A DNA stretch of 64,000 nucleotides, taken from the NCBI GenBank assembly GCA_003134765.1, contig PLCM01000003.1:1-64000 (forward strand), in the 5' to 3' direction. Position 1 is the stretch's first letter, and every line of letters begins with the position of its first letter. Origin of the DNA: Spartobacteria bacterium (GTDB taxonomy: Bacteria > Verrucomicrobiota > Verrucomicrobiia > Chthoniobacterales > UBA10450). The notes under the pieces are model-generated. The model was not told the DNA's origin, did no database searches, and saw only the letters and a program-made list of their open reading frames with translations. Of this stretch, positions 41,927 through 51,546 are shown one piece after another. A program made the translations under genes and the position numbers.

Positions 41927-43786
41927 TTAGGGCTTCGGAAATGGCGACGCTGCCGGCGACGGCGTTCCCGACGGAGCCGTCATTGGACTTGCCACCGGGC
42001 TCGGACTCGGCGCCGCTACCAGCGGCAATTTGAATGCATTCAAATCTGGATTGCTGAGCACGAAAGTGCCCTCTCGTTCATCGGTCCGCGCAAACCACAT
42101 TCCGGCCCCGTTCGACGCGCCGATCACCAATTTATGCACGCTCTTATCGTCGGGCGAAGTGGTGAACGTAATCGTCAACAGCGGCTTATCGAAACCATGC
42201 GCCGGCGTCGTCACTCCCGCCCATCGCACGGCCCGCAGGACCGTCAGCGTATTGAGGAGCGACTGCACGTTCACCGTGTTGATCGGCTCGGTGCCCTTCA
42301 CCCACGTCCATTCCTTCTTTTCGTTGCGCACGAGCGCCGATTCGCGATCGGTCGTCACCGTCAGCTTGTGCACCTCGTCCGGCTTAAACCGGAAAATCGC
42401 CAGCTCCTGCCATTGCAATGGATCGGCGAAAATGTTGTCCAGTAAACTGCGCCGCACCGCCACGATGAAGGGTTCGTCGCCGAGCCGCGCGAAGACATTG
42501 TCGCCATCGACTTTTCCAAACGTGATCGTCGCGAAGGGATGTTCGCCGGCGGTGCTCTCGGGCGTGTTCTCCGAGGCGAAGGAGCTGAACGTCACCTGGA
42601 GCTGCGGCTTATCGAGTCCGTATTTCGGCAGATCGGACGCAACGTCTTCAACGAATTTTGTGACCTGCTCGGTCTTCAACAGATCCAGCATGCGATTTAC
42701 CTCGCCTGAATTCGCCGGCTGATTATTTCGGCTGGCGATCGTCCAGTTTTCATCTTTCCGGGCCAGCACCGTCTTGCCTTTGCCCGGCGCGTCAATCGTA
42801 ATGCGATCAAGAATGTTGGTATCGATCCGGACGAGATGACGATCGCGCAGATCGGCCGGCTTGAGCCCGAGCATTTCCTCGATCTTCTTCGGGAGCGTGT
42901 AGACCGCGTTGCGCGCGGTGAAACGCACGTAGACCTGATCCTTTTCCTTCTCCGGCACTCCGCCGATCTGAAGGGTCTGGCCAGTCTTGTCGTCGACAGC
43001 GAAGAGCGTGATGGAGCCGCGCGGTTCCGCGAGCCCGTAAGGCCGGAGATCGCCGCGATCTTCGGCCACAAATTGCTGGATTTGCGCCGTCGTTATCTGG
43101 GCCAGGAGATCGGCGATCTTTTGATCGTCACCGCGCGCGCGCAGCGGTTTCACGATTTCCCAATGGTCGGCTTTCTTTTCCAGTTCCATCTCACCCGCGG
43201 CGGTCTTGACCAGGGCCCGCGTAACTTGTGCGGTCGTCAGGTTGGTCAGCTTCCGGTCGCGGAAATCCTCGGGCTTTTTCGCGATGTCGTTGCGGACGGA
43301 TTGGGCGGCGATAAAGACGTCATTCTCTTCACCTACGCGCACGTAGATCTTGCCCTGGAAGGCGGCGTCGTTTCCGAACGTAATTTCCGGCGGCATGCCT
43401 TTCCCCAAAAGTTTCAGCTTTAGCTTGCCTTTGCTCAGGCCGTATTCATCCAGCCGGGCCTTGTCTCTGGCGATTTCGCTCGCCAGGATCGAATCGAATT
43501 TCTGCCAGCCATCGAGATCCGCGATGAGATTTTCCACGGCCCCGCCGTCGGCCTGGTCTTTGAAGGGCGCTTCGAGCCGCCATTTTTGGTCCTGTTTCCG
43601 CAGCTCGATCCGGTCGTCTCCGCTTTGAATCACGATCCCTTCGAGCGCGTCCCTTTCGAAATTAACGACGTTTCCGGCCTGGCGTTTCGCTTCCTCAGTG
43701 TTCGGCCCTTTGCTTTCATAGAGCTTGATGTAAAGCCCGACCGCGACCGCCACGATCAATAAAAGAAGCGTCGTTTTGGTTTTCAT
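41927..43786 (-). CDS. DUF4340 domain-containing protein
   Basis: A 619-residue protein with one N-terminal membrane helix (TTLLLLIVAVAVGLYIKLY) and then repeated DUF4340 modules, each with a W-x-I/L core and a strand such as ALEGIVIQSGDDRIELRKQD, WRLEAPFKDQADGGAVENLI, LDRITIDAPGKGKTVLARKD. A Pro/Ser-rich tail ends it. In other genomes DUF4340 genes sit next to ABC-2/GldG exporters, as here, and probably form a periplasmic accessory of that system. The function is unknown. Confidence 0.88.
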   Translation of the reverse strand: MKTKTTLLLLIVAVAVGLYIKLYESKGPNTEEAKRQAGNVVNFERDALEGIVIQSGDDRIELRKQDQKWRLEAPFKDQADGGAVENLIADLDGWQKFDSILASEIARDKARLDEYGLSKGKLKLKLLGKGMPPEITFGNDAAFQGKIYVRVGEENDVFIAAQSVRNDIAKKPEDFRDRKLTNLTTAQVTRALVKTAAGEMELEKKADHWEIVKPLRARGDDQKIADLLAQITTAQIQQFVAEDRGDLRPYGLAEPRGSITLFAVDDKTGQTLQIGGVPEKEKDQVYVRFTARNAVYTLPKKIEEMLGLKPADLRDRHLVRIDTNILDRITIDAPGKGKTVLARKDENWTIASRNNQPANSGEVNRMLDLLKTEQVTKFVEDVASDLPKYGLDKPQLQVTFSSFASENTPESTAGEHPFATITFGKVDGDNVFARLGDEPFIVAVRRSLLDNIFADPLQWQELAIFRFKPDEVHKLTVTTDRESALVRNEKKEWTWVKGTEPINTVNVQSLLNTLTVLRAVRWAGVTTPAHGFDKPLLTITFTTSPDDKSVHKLVIGASNGAGMWFARTDEREGTFVLSNPDLNAFKLPLVAAPSPSPVASPMTAPSGTPSPAASPFPKP

Positions 43787-43792
43787 TCAGGC

Positions 43793-43872
43793 CGGAGGGA
43801 CGTGCTTCCGCAGGTTCCAAAATCATCGATGGGAAAAGGCAAGAGTAGGACGTGCAGAAGCACGTCCCTCCG
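43793..43872. repeat. Palindromic repeat, family I
   Basis: CGGAGGGACGTGCTTCCGCA (43793-43812) pairs with GGACGTGCAGAAGCACGTCC and CTCCG (43849-43872). A 25-base half-copy lies inside the sucB coding region at 51834-51858. Confidence 0.85.
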
Positions 43873-43883
43873 AAAAAAGATTC

Positions 43884-45380
43884 TCATGCGCGTCGATACC
43901 ACCAGACGCCGAAACCCAGCACGGCCGGGATCAGCGGCATCAAGACGAGAATCAGCCACCGCATGTTTTGCATCGCGTTGTCATCAAGGCTGAAGGTGAG
44001 AGTTTTGGGAACCTTCGGCGCGATGCCGATGAGTTGTTCCCGGCTCAGGAGCCAGTTGACACTCCCCGAAACAAAGTCGAGGGCCTGCTGGTCCTGGGTG
44101 ATGGCATTGTCCTGGATGAAACTGGCGTTGGTGACCACAACCATCCGCGCGGAGTTGGTCTGAACGCGTTCATCCGCGCTCCCGCCCTTTTCGATCGACA
44201 CGCCGATTATAAGTGGCGTGCCGGGATTCTGCGCCGCGTCGGCCTGGAGTTTGGCTTCATCGGTCGAATTGTAATCCTTTTCCGCCCAATACCCTTTCTC
44301 CGCCTGGATCAACGGCTGGAGCCGAACGTTCATCGCCCGCACCCGGTCCTGTTCCAGGGTCAGCGACGACATTCCGCCGACAAAAATTCCTCGCACGTCC
44401 GCCAGCTTTTTCGTGATGGGGCTCTCGGGTAGAAAATGCCCGATCACATCCCGCACCCTCGCCATTTCCTGGATGCCGGTTTTCATCAGGGCCATGAGGC
44501 GATCGTCGTTCACCTTCACGCCGAGTTCGTTGACGAAGGCGAGCAGCTTTGGCGTCTTGGCTGAAGGATCGAGCAACAGGAGGATGCGCCCCTGTTTGTC
44601 CCAGAAGTCGCGCAGCAATTTCATCTCGCGATTGGAAAGGTCGTACTGCGGGCCGTTGATCACAATGGTCTTGAGGTCGGCCGGAATCTCGGGCACCTCG
44701 AACAGGTTCAGCTCCTGGAACTTGATGTTCTCATTCTCGATCACGGTCTTCACGAGCGAGATCGGGCTCCCCTCCGCGATCGGCGGCTCCTTGTGTCCCA
44801 ACACATAACCAACCGCGTTCTTCTTTCCTTCCACCAAATCGATCATGGCACTGGTGATCGCCTGTTCGCCTTTGAATGCCGTCATTTTTGGCGGCTCGCC
44901 GAACATCGGATTGCCCTGGTCCATCTCGGCCATCTCCGACGCTTTCACGGCCTTGTTGCGATTGTCGTAATCGAGAATGATCTGGCTCTCGTCGCTGACA
45001 ATCTTGTATTTGTCGACGAGGGCTTTGGCGCGCGAATAATTCCGGTCCGGATCGATGTTTTCAATGTCGATCTTCCCTTTCGCCGCGTACTGATATTCCG
45101 TCAGCAACGCCTGCACATCCGACGCGAGCGGATTGTTCGCCGAGAAGAAAACCGTCACGCGCAGGGACCCCTTGATTGTGTCCAGGAAGCGCTTCGTTTT
45201 GTCCGAAAGTGCGTATTTCTGGTCGCGGGAAAGGTCCCAGCGTCGGTAATGCTCGAATCCGAGGTAATTCGCCGCGATCGCCAGGAAAAGGAGAAGCGCG
45301 ACTTGGACGATCACGTTCACGCCGATGCGGAGGCGATGGATCTTTTGGGGCTTTTCTGCGGGCAGATTTTCTTCGGCCAT
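43884..45380 (-). CDS. GldG-like ABC-associated membrane protein
   Basis: A 498-residue protein: an N-terminal helix (VIVQVALLLFLAIAANYLGF), a long periplasmic GldG/DUF4350-type domain (DLSRDQKYALSDKTKRFLDT; LLLLDPSAKTPKLLAFVNEL) and a C-terminal helix with basic end (WLILVLMPLIPAVLGFGVWW). In Bacteroidota GldG is part of the gliding/Type 9-linked ABC exporter GldAFG; no gliding role is shown here. I use ATG 45380, eight bases after GGAGG; that site lies inside the end of the permease gene, indicating coupling. Confidence 0.85.
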   Translation of the reverse strand: MAEENLPAEKPQKIHRLRIGVNVIVQVALLLFLAIAANYLGFEHYRRWDLSRDQKYALSDKTKRFLDTIKGSLRVTVFFSANNPLASDVQALLTEYQYAAKGKIDIENIDPDRNYSRAKALVDKYKIVSDESQIILDYDNRNKAVKASEMAEMDQGNPMFGEPPKMTAFKGEQAITSAMIDLVEGKKNAVGYVLGHKEPPIAEGSPISLVKTVIENENIKFQELNLFEVPEIPADLKTIVINGPQYDLSNREMKLLRDFWDKQGRILLLLDPSAKTPKLLAFVNELGVKVNDDRLMALMKTGIQEMARVRDVIGHFLPESPITKKLADVRGIFVGGMSSLTLEQDRVRAMNVRLQPLIQAEKGYWAEKDYNSTDEAKLQADAAQNPGTPLIIGVSIEKGGSADERVQTNSARMVVVTNASFIQDNAITQDQQALDFVSGSVNWLLSREQLIGIAPKVPKTLTFSLDDNAMQNMRWLILVLMPLIPAVLGFGVWWYRRA

Positions 45381-45382
45381 GC

Positions 45383-46138
45383 TCACAGCCTCCATTTCCG
45401 CGATTGAAACGCCTGGTAAGTGAGGGTCAGCATCACAATGGTCATGCTCACATAGAGAACCACCGGGCGTGTATCGATCTCGCCGCGAGAGAGCGTTCCC
45501 ATCTGTTCAATCGCCGAGAAATAACCGAGCAATTGCCGTGTGCTCGAACTGACTTCCTGGAGGATGAACGAAATGAGCCCGGAGAAAAAATGGAGCGTGA
45601 TGACGCAGAACGAAATGACGGCGGCCACGATCTGGTTTTTCGTCAGGGCCGAGGCGAGGCAGCCAATTGAAAGATAGAACATGCCGAGGAGAAGAATCAT
45701 CAAATACGTGCCGAAATAGGCGCCCGTCGAGTTCGCCGCGGGTTGATGAGTGATTGATTGAAAAACCCAGAAATAAAGCAGCGTCGGCAACCAGAGAATC
45801 AGGTAAAAGACCAGCGAACCGAAAAATTTCGCGAGGATCACCTGCCAGTCGCGCACCGGCGCCGTCATGAGGGGTTCGATCGTCCCGAGTTTAAATTCCT
45901 CCGCGAACAAGCGCATCGTGATCAACGGAAAGATCAGGACAAAGGCAAACCAGAAGAAGACGGAATTGAAGAAAGCTTCCTGGACGGAATAGCCGACCGG
46001 TTTCCCATTCATGAACGAGAGCTGGAAATAAAAATCGACCCCGGCAACGAAGAGGAAGAACACCAGCACGACGTACGCGATCGGCGAATAGAAGTAGCTG
46101 CGCACTTCGCGGGAAAGAAGGGTATAGAATTTTCTCAT
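45383..46138 (-). CDS. ABC-2 type transporter permease
   Basis: A 251-residue permease with six helices (SPIAYVVLVFFLFVAGVDFY; FNSVFFWFAFVLIFPLITMR; AVISFCVITLHFFSGLISFI). The N-terminal MRKFYTLLSREVRSYFYSP is characteristic of GldF/CcmB-like ABC-2 permeases. FAEEFKLGTIEPLMTAPVRD contains the conserved E-E-x-x-x-G-T coupling motif. It pairs with the upstream ATPase and the downstream GldG-like protein. The substrate is unknown. Confidence 0.92.
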   Translation of the reverse strand: MRKFYTLLSREVRSYFYSPIAYVVLVFFLFVAGVDFYFQLSFMNGKPVGYSVQEAFFNSVFFWFAFVLIFPLITMRLFAEEFKLGTIEPLMTAPVRDWQVILAKFFGSLVFYLILWLPTLLYFWVFQSITHQPAANSTGAYFGTYLMILLLGMFYLSIGCLASALTKNQIVAAVISFCVITLHFFSGLISFILQEVSSSTRQLLGYFSAIEQMGTLSRGEIDTRPVVLYVSMTIVMLTLTYQAFQSRKWRL

Positions 46139-46150
46139 GCGGTGACGCGG

Positions 46151-46310
46151 GTCATTCCGAGGCTGGCGCAGCGCGCCGAGGGACCCCGCAATTGCAAATT
46201 CGATGTTCCGAAAAGATCACGCGTCCGCTGCGAGCCGTGCTGAATGTTTCGCGAAAGCGGTTGGCGCGACTGAGGGGTCCCTCGGCGCGCTGCGCCAGCC
46301 TCGAGATGAC
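46151..46310. repeat. Palindromic repeat, family B, copy 2
   Basis: GTCATTCCGAGGCTGGCGCA at 46151 is answered by TGCGCCAGCCTCGAGATGAC at 46310. Arms extend through GCGCGCCGAGGGACC. It separates the ATPase and permease genes of one transporter. Confidence 0.85.
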
Positions 46311-46353
46311 ACGCTATTCTTGGTTGAAATAAATTGGGTGCGGTCATTGCAGG

Positions 46354-47313
46354 TCACACTTCATCCGGGTGCGTAATCTCTACGAACACATCCTCGAGGG
46401 TCGCTTTCCGTTGCGACAACTCGCGCAAGGTCCATCGCCGCGCGCTGGCCAGCCGGTAGACTTCCTCTCGCACGTCGGTGTTCGCTTCGACGCGCAACGC
46501 GAAGATTCTCCAGTCGCCGTCTACCGATTCGGTCACATCACGGACTCCGGCGATTTTCCTTAATTCCTCAGCGCCATCGTCGCTGCCGATTTTCGCTTCC
46601 ACGATCACGCCGCCGGCCGTGCGGATGCGCCCGAGCAGATTCTCCGGGGTATCGCACGCTTCGATCCGGCCGCGATTGATGATAATCACGCGGCTGCAGG
46701 TCATCTCAACTTCCGGCAGGATGTGGGTCGAGAGCAGAATCGTGTGCTGTTTACCAAGGTTCTTGATCAGGTCGCGCACCTGGCGAATCTGGTTCGGGTC
46801 CAGGCCGCTGGTCGGCTCGTCGAGAATGAGAAGGTCGGGTTCGTGGACGAGCGCATCGGCGAGGCCAACGCGTTGGCGGAAACCTTTCGAGAGCGCGCCG
46901 ATGATTTTCTTCTCCACCTCCTTCAACCCGCAAAGTTCTTTCACGTCGCCGACGCGCTCGGCCACGCGGCGATGCGGCACGCCTTTCAAGGCGGCTCGGT
47001 AATCGAGATACTCGGTGACCCGCATGTCATTATAGAGCGGGACGTTTTCCGGCATGTAACCGAGATGAGCACGGGCTTGGAGCGATTGTTCGAAAACATC
47101 GAACCCGGCGATCGACGCCCGCCCGGATGTCGGCGGCATGAAACTCGAGAGGATGCGCATGGTCGTGCTTTTCCCGGCGCCGTTCGGGCCGAGAAAACCC
47201 ATGATCTCGCCTTTGCCCACCTCGAAGTTCAGGTCCCGGATGGCCGGCTGGCCTGCGTAACGTTTCGTAAGATTTTCGACCTTGATCATTGGAGCGGTAA
47301 TGCTGTCAGACAA
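46354..47313 (-). CDS. ABC transporter ATP-binding protein
   Basis: A 319-residue nucleotide-binding subunit (GldA-like) energising the ABC-2 exporter. Walker A is GPNGAGKSTTMRIL, the Q-loop lies in LGYMPENVPLY, the signature LSKGFRQRVGLADAL replaces LSGGQ, Walker B is LLILDEPTSGLDPNQ and the switch His is in LLSTHILPEV. A ~90-residue C-terminal extension (DDGAEELRKIAGVRDVTESV...) is typical of drug/Nod-type exporters. ATG 47289 (MIKVENLTKRY) is an alternative start. Confidence 0.95.
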   Translation of the reverse strand: MSDSITAPMIKVENLTKRYAGQPAIRDLNFEVGKGEIMGFLGPNGAGKSTTMRILSSFMPPTSGRASIAGFDVFEQSLQARAHLGYMPENVPLYNDMRVTEYLDYRAALKGVPHRRVAERVGDVKELCGLKEVEKKIIGALSKGFRQRVGLADALVHEPDLLILDEPTSGLDPNQIRQVRDLIKNLGKQHTILLSTHILPEVEMTCSRVIIINRGRIEACDTPENLLGRIRTAGGVIVEAKIGSDDGAEELRKIAGVRDVTESVDGDWRIFALRVEANTDVREEVYRLASARRWTLRELSQRKATLEDVFVEITHPDEV

Positions 47314-47348
47314 CTCAACCCCGCGAAGCGTTGCATCTATGGCGATTT

Positions 47349-48563
47349 TCAGCGCGCGGTCAAAGGGACAGTTTCCATCGCCTGCCCGCCGCCGTTTGCC
47401 TTTACGATGCCGACGGTGAAATCAACTTCGCTGCCGGAACTGGCCCGCAACAACAGACTTTCCACCTGTTTGACAGTCGTGACGTTGTATTTGCCGATGC
47501 GATAAATCACCAACCCGCGCTGGATCCCGGCGCGATCGGCGGGACTGTCGAGCTCCACCGCGCTGATCAACACACCTTTGCCCGCCGCATAGCCCAGAGC
47601 GTCGGTCAGATCCGGCGTCAGATTTTGCAGCTGCATTCCGAAGAACCGCTGCGCGTTCGGGCCGGGCTGTTCCGGTTCTGAAGATTTCGTTTTCGGCGCC
47701 GGCTGCTTCTGCGCAATCTCTTTGAATTGAGTGACACTCGTCCGGACCGTCTCGGCGGGAATGGCAAACCCCAGACCCTGCGTCGGCACCCCCTGGGGAG
47801 TGAACGCCATCTTGGCGGAGCTGACGCCGACCAGGCGCCCGGAAAGATCCACGAGCGGCCCACCGCTGTTCCCTGGATTGATCGCCGCGTCGGTTTGCAG
47901 CAGGTCTTTGTATTCGACGTCCTCGACCGTGATGTCACGCTTCGTTCCGCTCAACACTCCGCGGCTGATCGAGCTCCCGTAGCCGAGCGCGTTGCCGACC
48001 ACCAGCACCGTCTGGCCAAGCAGGTTCGGCGAGATGTTATTCAAGTCGATAAACGGAAAATCCGCTTTCGCTTCAATCTTGATGAAGGCGAGGTCCTTCT
48101 GGTCGTCGCCGGTGATGTAACGCGCGTTGTAGACTTTGCCGTCGTTCATCGTTACTTCGATTTTCAAATCGGCCGCTCGTTGGACCACGTGCTCGTTCGT
48201 CACGATGTAGCCGGCCTTGTCGACGATGAATCCCGAGCCGAGACTTTGCAGCGTTTGCCGGATCTCGCGCGGCCGGCTTCGGTAGTTTCCGAAATATTGG
48301 GCCGCGAAATCCTCAAACGGATCGCGCACCCGGCGCTTCACGACCCGCTCGGTATTAATATTCACGACCGCGGGCAAAACTTTCGCCACCGCGAGCACGG
48401 CGGGTTCGGAAGCAGGATCGGTCTGGGCGAAAAGACCTGCTGTCGTGAGCAGTAACGTCAGAATGGTAGGGACGGCGCGCTGCGCCGTCCACAGTCCGGG
48501 GCAAACGCGCGACAATGAAATCCTTCGGACGCCGCAGCGCGGCGTCCCTGCCACTGAATTCAT
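47349..48563 (-). CDS. HtrA/DegP-type serine protease with repeat-derived N-terminus
   Basis: About 404 residues. The trypsin-like domain carries His125 (VTNEHVV), Asp157 (KDLAFIKI) and Ser233 (NPGNSGGPLV), and one PDZ domain follows (~320-400; ALGYAAGKGVLISAVELDSP). Periplasmic quality-control protease (family S1C). The secretion signal AVPTILTLLLTTAGLFAQT has no start codon close by. The nearest in-frame ATGs (48563, 48575) lie upstream of the family C palindrome, so residues ~5-33 (GTPRCGVRRISLSRV...) are repeat-encoded. A non-canonical start nearer the signal is possible. Confidence 0.85.
   Translation of the reverse strand: MNSVAGTPRCGVRRISLSRVCPGLWTAQRAVPTILTLLLTTAGLFAQTDPASEPAVLAVAKVLPAVVNINTERVVKRRVRDPFEDFAAQYFGNYRSRPREIRQTLQSLGSGFIVDKAGYIVTNEHVVQRAADLKIEVTMNDGKVYNARYITGDDQKDLAFIKIEAKADFPFIDLNNISPNLLGQTVLVVGNALGYGSSISRGVLSGTKRDITVEDVEYKDLLQTDAAINPGNSGGPLVDLSGRLVGVSSAKMAFTPQGVPTQGLGFAIPAETVRTSVTQFKEIAQKQPAPKTKSSEPEQPGPNAQRFFGMQLQNLTPDLTDALGYAAGKGVLISAVELDSPADRAGIQRGLVIYRIGKYNVTTVKQVESLLLRASSGSEVDFTVGIVKANGGGQAMETVPLTAR
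48465..48552. repeat. Palindromic repeat, family C, copy 2
   Basis: GGTAGGGACGGCGCGCTGCG at 48465 is inverted as GCAGCGCGGCGTCCCTGCC at 48552. It lies inside the 5' part of the HtrA reading frame. Confidence 0.85.
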
Positions 48564-48654
48564 CCTTGCGGCCATCTTGGGGCTGCAAGTAACGGAATGG
48601 CGTTGCCACTGTCAACTTGCTGCCCTGGCCGATGCCTAGCAGATTGAGTCCGCC

Positions 48655-51408
48655 ATGAGCCTCTCTTTCGCGAACCGCTCGAACCTCGATCTGCTCGAGG
48701 AAAATTACCGGCGCTGGCAGGAGGACCCCGAGTCGCTCGATCCGAGCTGGATGGCGTTTTTCGAAGGGTTCGAGCTGGGCGATTTGAATCTGCGCAATGG
48801 CGCGGCGGCCATGGCCGCAACGCCTGCGGCCGGACTGGGTGACCAGCCGCTCCAGACTCGCGTCGACGGCCTCGTCTACGCCTACCGCACCCTCGGCCAC
48901 ACGATTGCGCGCATCGATCCGCTGGCGGACAAACGACCGGAGAATCCGTTGCTCAGTTTGCGCGAGCTCGGCTTCAGCGAAAAGGACCTCGACCTTGTCG
49001 TCTCATCCAAATTTTTTCTCGACAGCCGCAAGATGACGCTGCGCGAAATGATCGCGCTGCTCGAAAGCATCTACGCGGAATCGATCGGCTCCGAGTTCCA
49101 GCACATCCAGAATCCGCGCATCCGGAATTGGGTCCGGCACCGGTTGGAATCGCGGCCGGCCAAGCATGACACCTCCCGCGAAGCACAGATCGCCCTGCTC
49201 CGTTCGCTCCTCGAGACGGAGACGTTCGAGGTGTTTTTGCACACCCGCTACGTCGGGCAAAAACGTTTTTCGCTCCAGGGCGCGGAATCGCTCATGGTGG
49301 TTCTCGACACGATTCTCCAGCGGTGCCCGACACTTGGAATCGAGGAAATCTGCATGGGAATGGCGCACCGTGGGCGGCTCAATGTTCTGGCGAATTTCCT
49401 GAAAAAATCGCTTCAGGTGATCTTCACCGAGTTCTCCACCAATTACATTCCCGACCTCGTCGCGGGCGACGGCGATGTGAAGTATCACCTGGGATATCGC
49501 ACGGTCCGAAAACTGGAATCGGGCGCGGAAGTGGAGATTCGCCTGGCAGCCAATCCGAGCCACCTCGAAGCAGTCAATCCGGTCGTGGAGGGAAAGGCCC
49601 GGGCCCGGCAGCGTATCCGCGGCGACACGGAATTGCGCCGCAAAGTCTTGCCCCTGCTCATTCACGGCGACGCCGCTTTTGCCGGACAAGGCATCGTCGC
49701 GGAGACGCTGAATATGTCGCAACTGCACGGCTACGGCACCGGCGGGACCGTTCATATCGTCGTGAACAATCAGATCGGGTTCACGACCCTGCCCGAGGAT
49801 GCGCGCTCTTCCATGTATGCCACGGACATCGCGAAGATGATCGATGCCCCGATCTTTCACGTAAATGGCGACGACCCGCTGGCGGTGAAATTTGTGACGG
49901 AGCTATCGCTCGATTTTCGGCAGGAGTTCGGCCGCGACTCCGTGATCGACATGTATTGCTATCGCCGCTACGGCCACAACGAAGGGGACGAGCCGTCGTT
50001 CACGCAGCCCGATCTCTACGCGAAAATCCAGAAGCGTCCTTCGGTCGCGCAGCTTTATAAGAAGGAGTTAATCGAAGCGGGGAGGTTAAGTGACGACGAA
50101 GCGGCCAGTTTGGAAGCCGAGTTCGAGATGCGTCTCGAGCTGGTCTTGCAGGAAGTGAAGTCGATCGAAGAAGAACAGGCGAACGAGAAGGCGCGTTTTC
50201 AGGAATCGACCGCGATTTTTCAGCCGCAATACACCAGTGAATGCAAGCCGACCGCGATCAGCGCCGAGATGCTGCGGCAGGTCGTGGATGGTCTCACCCG
50301 TGTGCCGGAGGATTTCGAAGTCATCCCGAAAATAAAAAAGAACGTGCTCGACCGGCGGCGAGATGTTTTCGAAGCGGGCGGTCCCTACGAATGGCATTAC
50401 GCCGAGACGCTCGCCTTTGGATCGTTGCTGCTCGAAGGAATACCGGTGCGCCTCTCGGGACAGGATAGCCGCCGCGGCACCTTCAGCACGCGGCATTCAT
50501 TTATCTACGACGCGAAGACCGGCCGGCCTTACATGCCGCTGCTCCATCTCGCGCTCGAGCAGGCTCGCATTTGCATTTACAACAGCTTGCTTTCCGAGGC
50601 GGCCGTCCTCGGGTTCGATTACGGCTATTCGATGGATTACCCGAAGATGCTCTGCCTTTGGGAAGCGCAGTTCGGCGATTTCGCGAACGGCGCGCAGGTC
50701 ATCATCGATCAATTTATCGTTCCCTCCGAATCGAAATGGCAACGGCCGAGCGGCATCGTGCTCTTGCTGCCGCACGGTTATGAAGGGCAGGGGCCGGAGC
50801 ATTCCAGCGCCCGGCTGGAGCGCTTTCTCCAGGCTTGTGCCGAGGAGAACATCCAGGTCTGCAACGTCACTACGTCCGCGCAGTATTTTCACGTGCTCCG
50901 TCGCCAGATGAAGCGCGACTTCGTCAAGCCGCTTGTCATTATGACGCCGAAAAGTTTGTTGCGCTCCGAGCAGGCGTCGTCGCGTGCGGATGATTTTACC
51001 AGCGGCGGGTTCTCGGAAATTCTCGGTTCGCCCGAAGTGGGTCCGCCGGAAAAAATGAAGCGCGTGATTCTTTGCTCGGGAAAAGTTTACTACGACCTCC
51101 TGAATTACCGCGAAAGCGAGGGCGTCACGACCGCTGCGATCGTCCGCGTCGAACAGCTCTATCCGCTCGCCGAAGCGAAACTGCGGGAGGCGGTGAAGCC
51201 ATTTCCGAAAAGCGCGAAACTGATCTGGTGCCAGGAAGAATCGCAGAATATGGGCGCCTGGAGTTTCATGGAGCCGCGCTTATGGGCGCTCTTCGGCCGG
51301 ACGATTGCGTATGCCGGCCGGAACGCGAGCGCGAGCCCCGCGGTTGGATCTCTCGCGATTCATAAACGTGAGCAGGCGCAGTTGATTGCCGATGCGTTCA
51401 GTTTGTGA
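48655..51408 (+). CDS. sucA: 2-oxoglutarate dehydrogenase E1 component
   Basis: A 917-residue thiamine-diphosphate decarboxylase of the TCA cycle. The N-terminal EENYRRWQEDPESLDPSWMA is the peripheral E2-binding segment. HRGRLNVLANFL (ThDP site), GDAAFAGQGIVAETLNMSQL, and YRRYGHNEGDEPSFTQPDLY are family landmarks. The C-terminal transketolase-like half carries GYEGQGPEHSSARLERFLQA. Length is normal. It is followed by a family E palindrome and then sucB; lpd lies further on. Confidence 0.97.
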   Translation: MSLSFANRSNLDLLEENYRRWQEDPESLDPSWMAFFEGFELGDLNLRNGAAAMAATPAAGLGDQPLQTRVDGLVYAYRTLGHTIARIDPLADKRPENPLLSLRELGFSEKDLDLVVSSKFFLDSRKMTLREMIALLESIYAESIGSEFQHIQNPRIRNWVRHRLESRPAKHDTSREAQIALLRSLLETETFEVFLHTRYVGQKRFSLQGAESLMVVLDTILQRCPTLGIEEICMGMAHRGRLNVLANFLKKSLQVIFTEFSTNYIPDLVAGDGDVKYHLGYRTVRKLESGAEVEIRLAANPSHLEAVNPVVEGKARARQRIRGDTELRRKVLPLLIHGDAAFAGQGIVAETLNMSQLHGYGTGGTVHIVVNNQIGFTTLPEDARSSMYATDIAKMIDAPIFHVNGDDPLAVKFVTELSLDFRQEFGRDSVIDMYCYRRYGHNEGDEPSFTQPDLYAKIQKRPSVAQLYKKELIEAGRLSDDEAASLEAEFEMRLELVLQEVKSIEEEQANEKARFQESTAIFQPQYTSECKPTAISAEMLRQVVDGLTRVPEDFEVIPKIKKNVLDRRRDVFEAGGPYEWHYAETLAFGSLLLEGIPVRLSGQDSRRGTFSTRHSFIYDAKTGRPYMPLLHLALEQARICIYNSLLSEAAVLGFDYGYSMDYPKMLCLWEAQFGDFANGAQVIIDQFIVPSESKWQRPSGIVLLLPHGYEGQGPEHSSARLERFLQACAEENIQVCNVTTSAQYFHVLRRQMKRDFVKPLVIMTPKSLLRSEQASSRADDFTSGGFSEILGSPEVGPPEKMKRVILCSGKVYYDLLNYRESEGVTTAAIVRVEQLYPLAEAKLREAVKPFPKSAKLIWCQEESQNMGAWSFMEPRLWALFGRTIAYAGRNASASPAVGSLAIHKREQAQLIADAFSL

Positions 51409-51409
51409 T

Positions 51410-51498
51410 GGTGGTTCGAGCGCTCCGCTGCTCGATGCCAAGTAATGGCGCCTTCGGCGCGTAGAATTAACATCGCGCGACGGAGCGCACGATCCACC
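51410..51498. repeat. Palindromic repeat, family E, copy 2
   Basis: GGTGGTTCGAGCGCTCCGCT at 51410 pairs with CGACGGAGCGCACGATCCACC-type sequence ending at 51498. A second short hairpin (GGCGCCTTCGGCGC) sits in the loop. It directly follows the sucA stop. Confidence 0.8.
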
Positions 51499-51546
51499 AA
51501 TTGCTGTTCGACCACGCGCTTCCTTTGCGCATAATGTAACGCCTTC

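Noticed and set aside
47727..48455. Plus-strand 242-codon open frame
   Set aside because: Antisense to the HtrA protease, which shows an intact catalytic triad.
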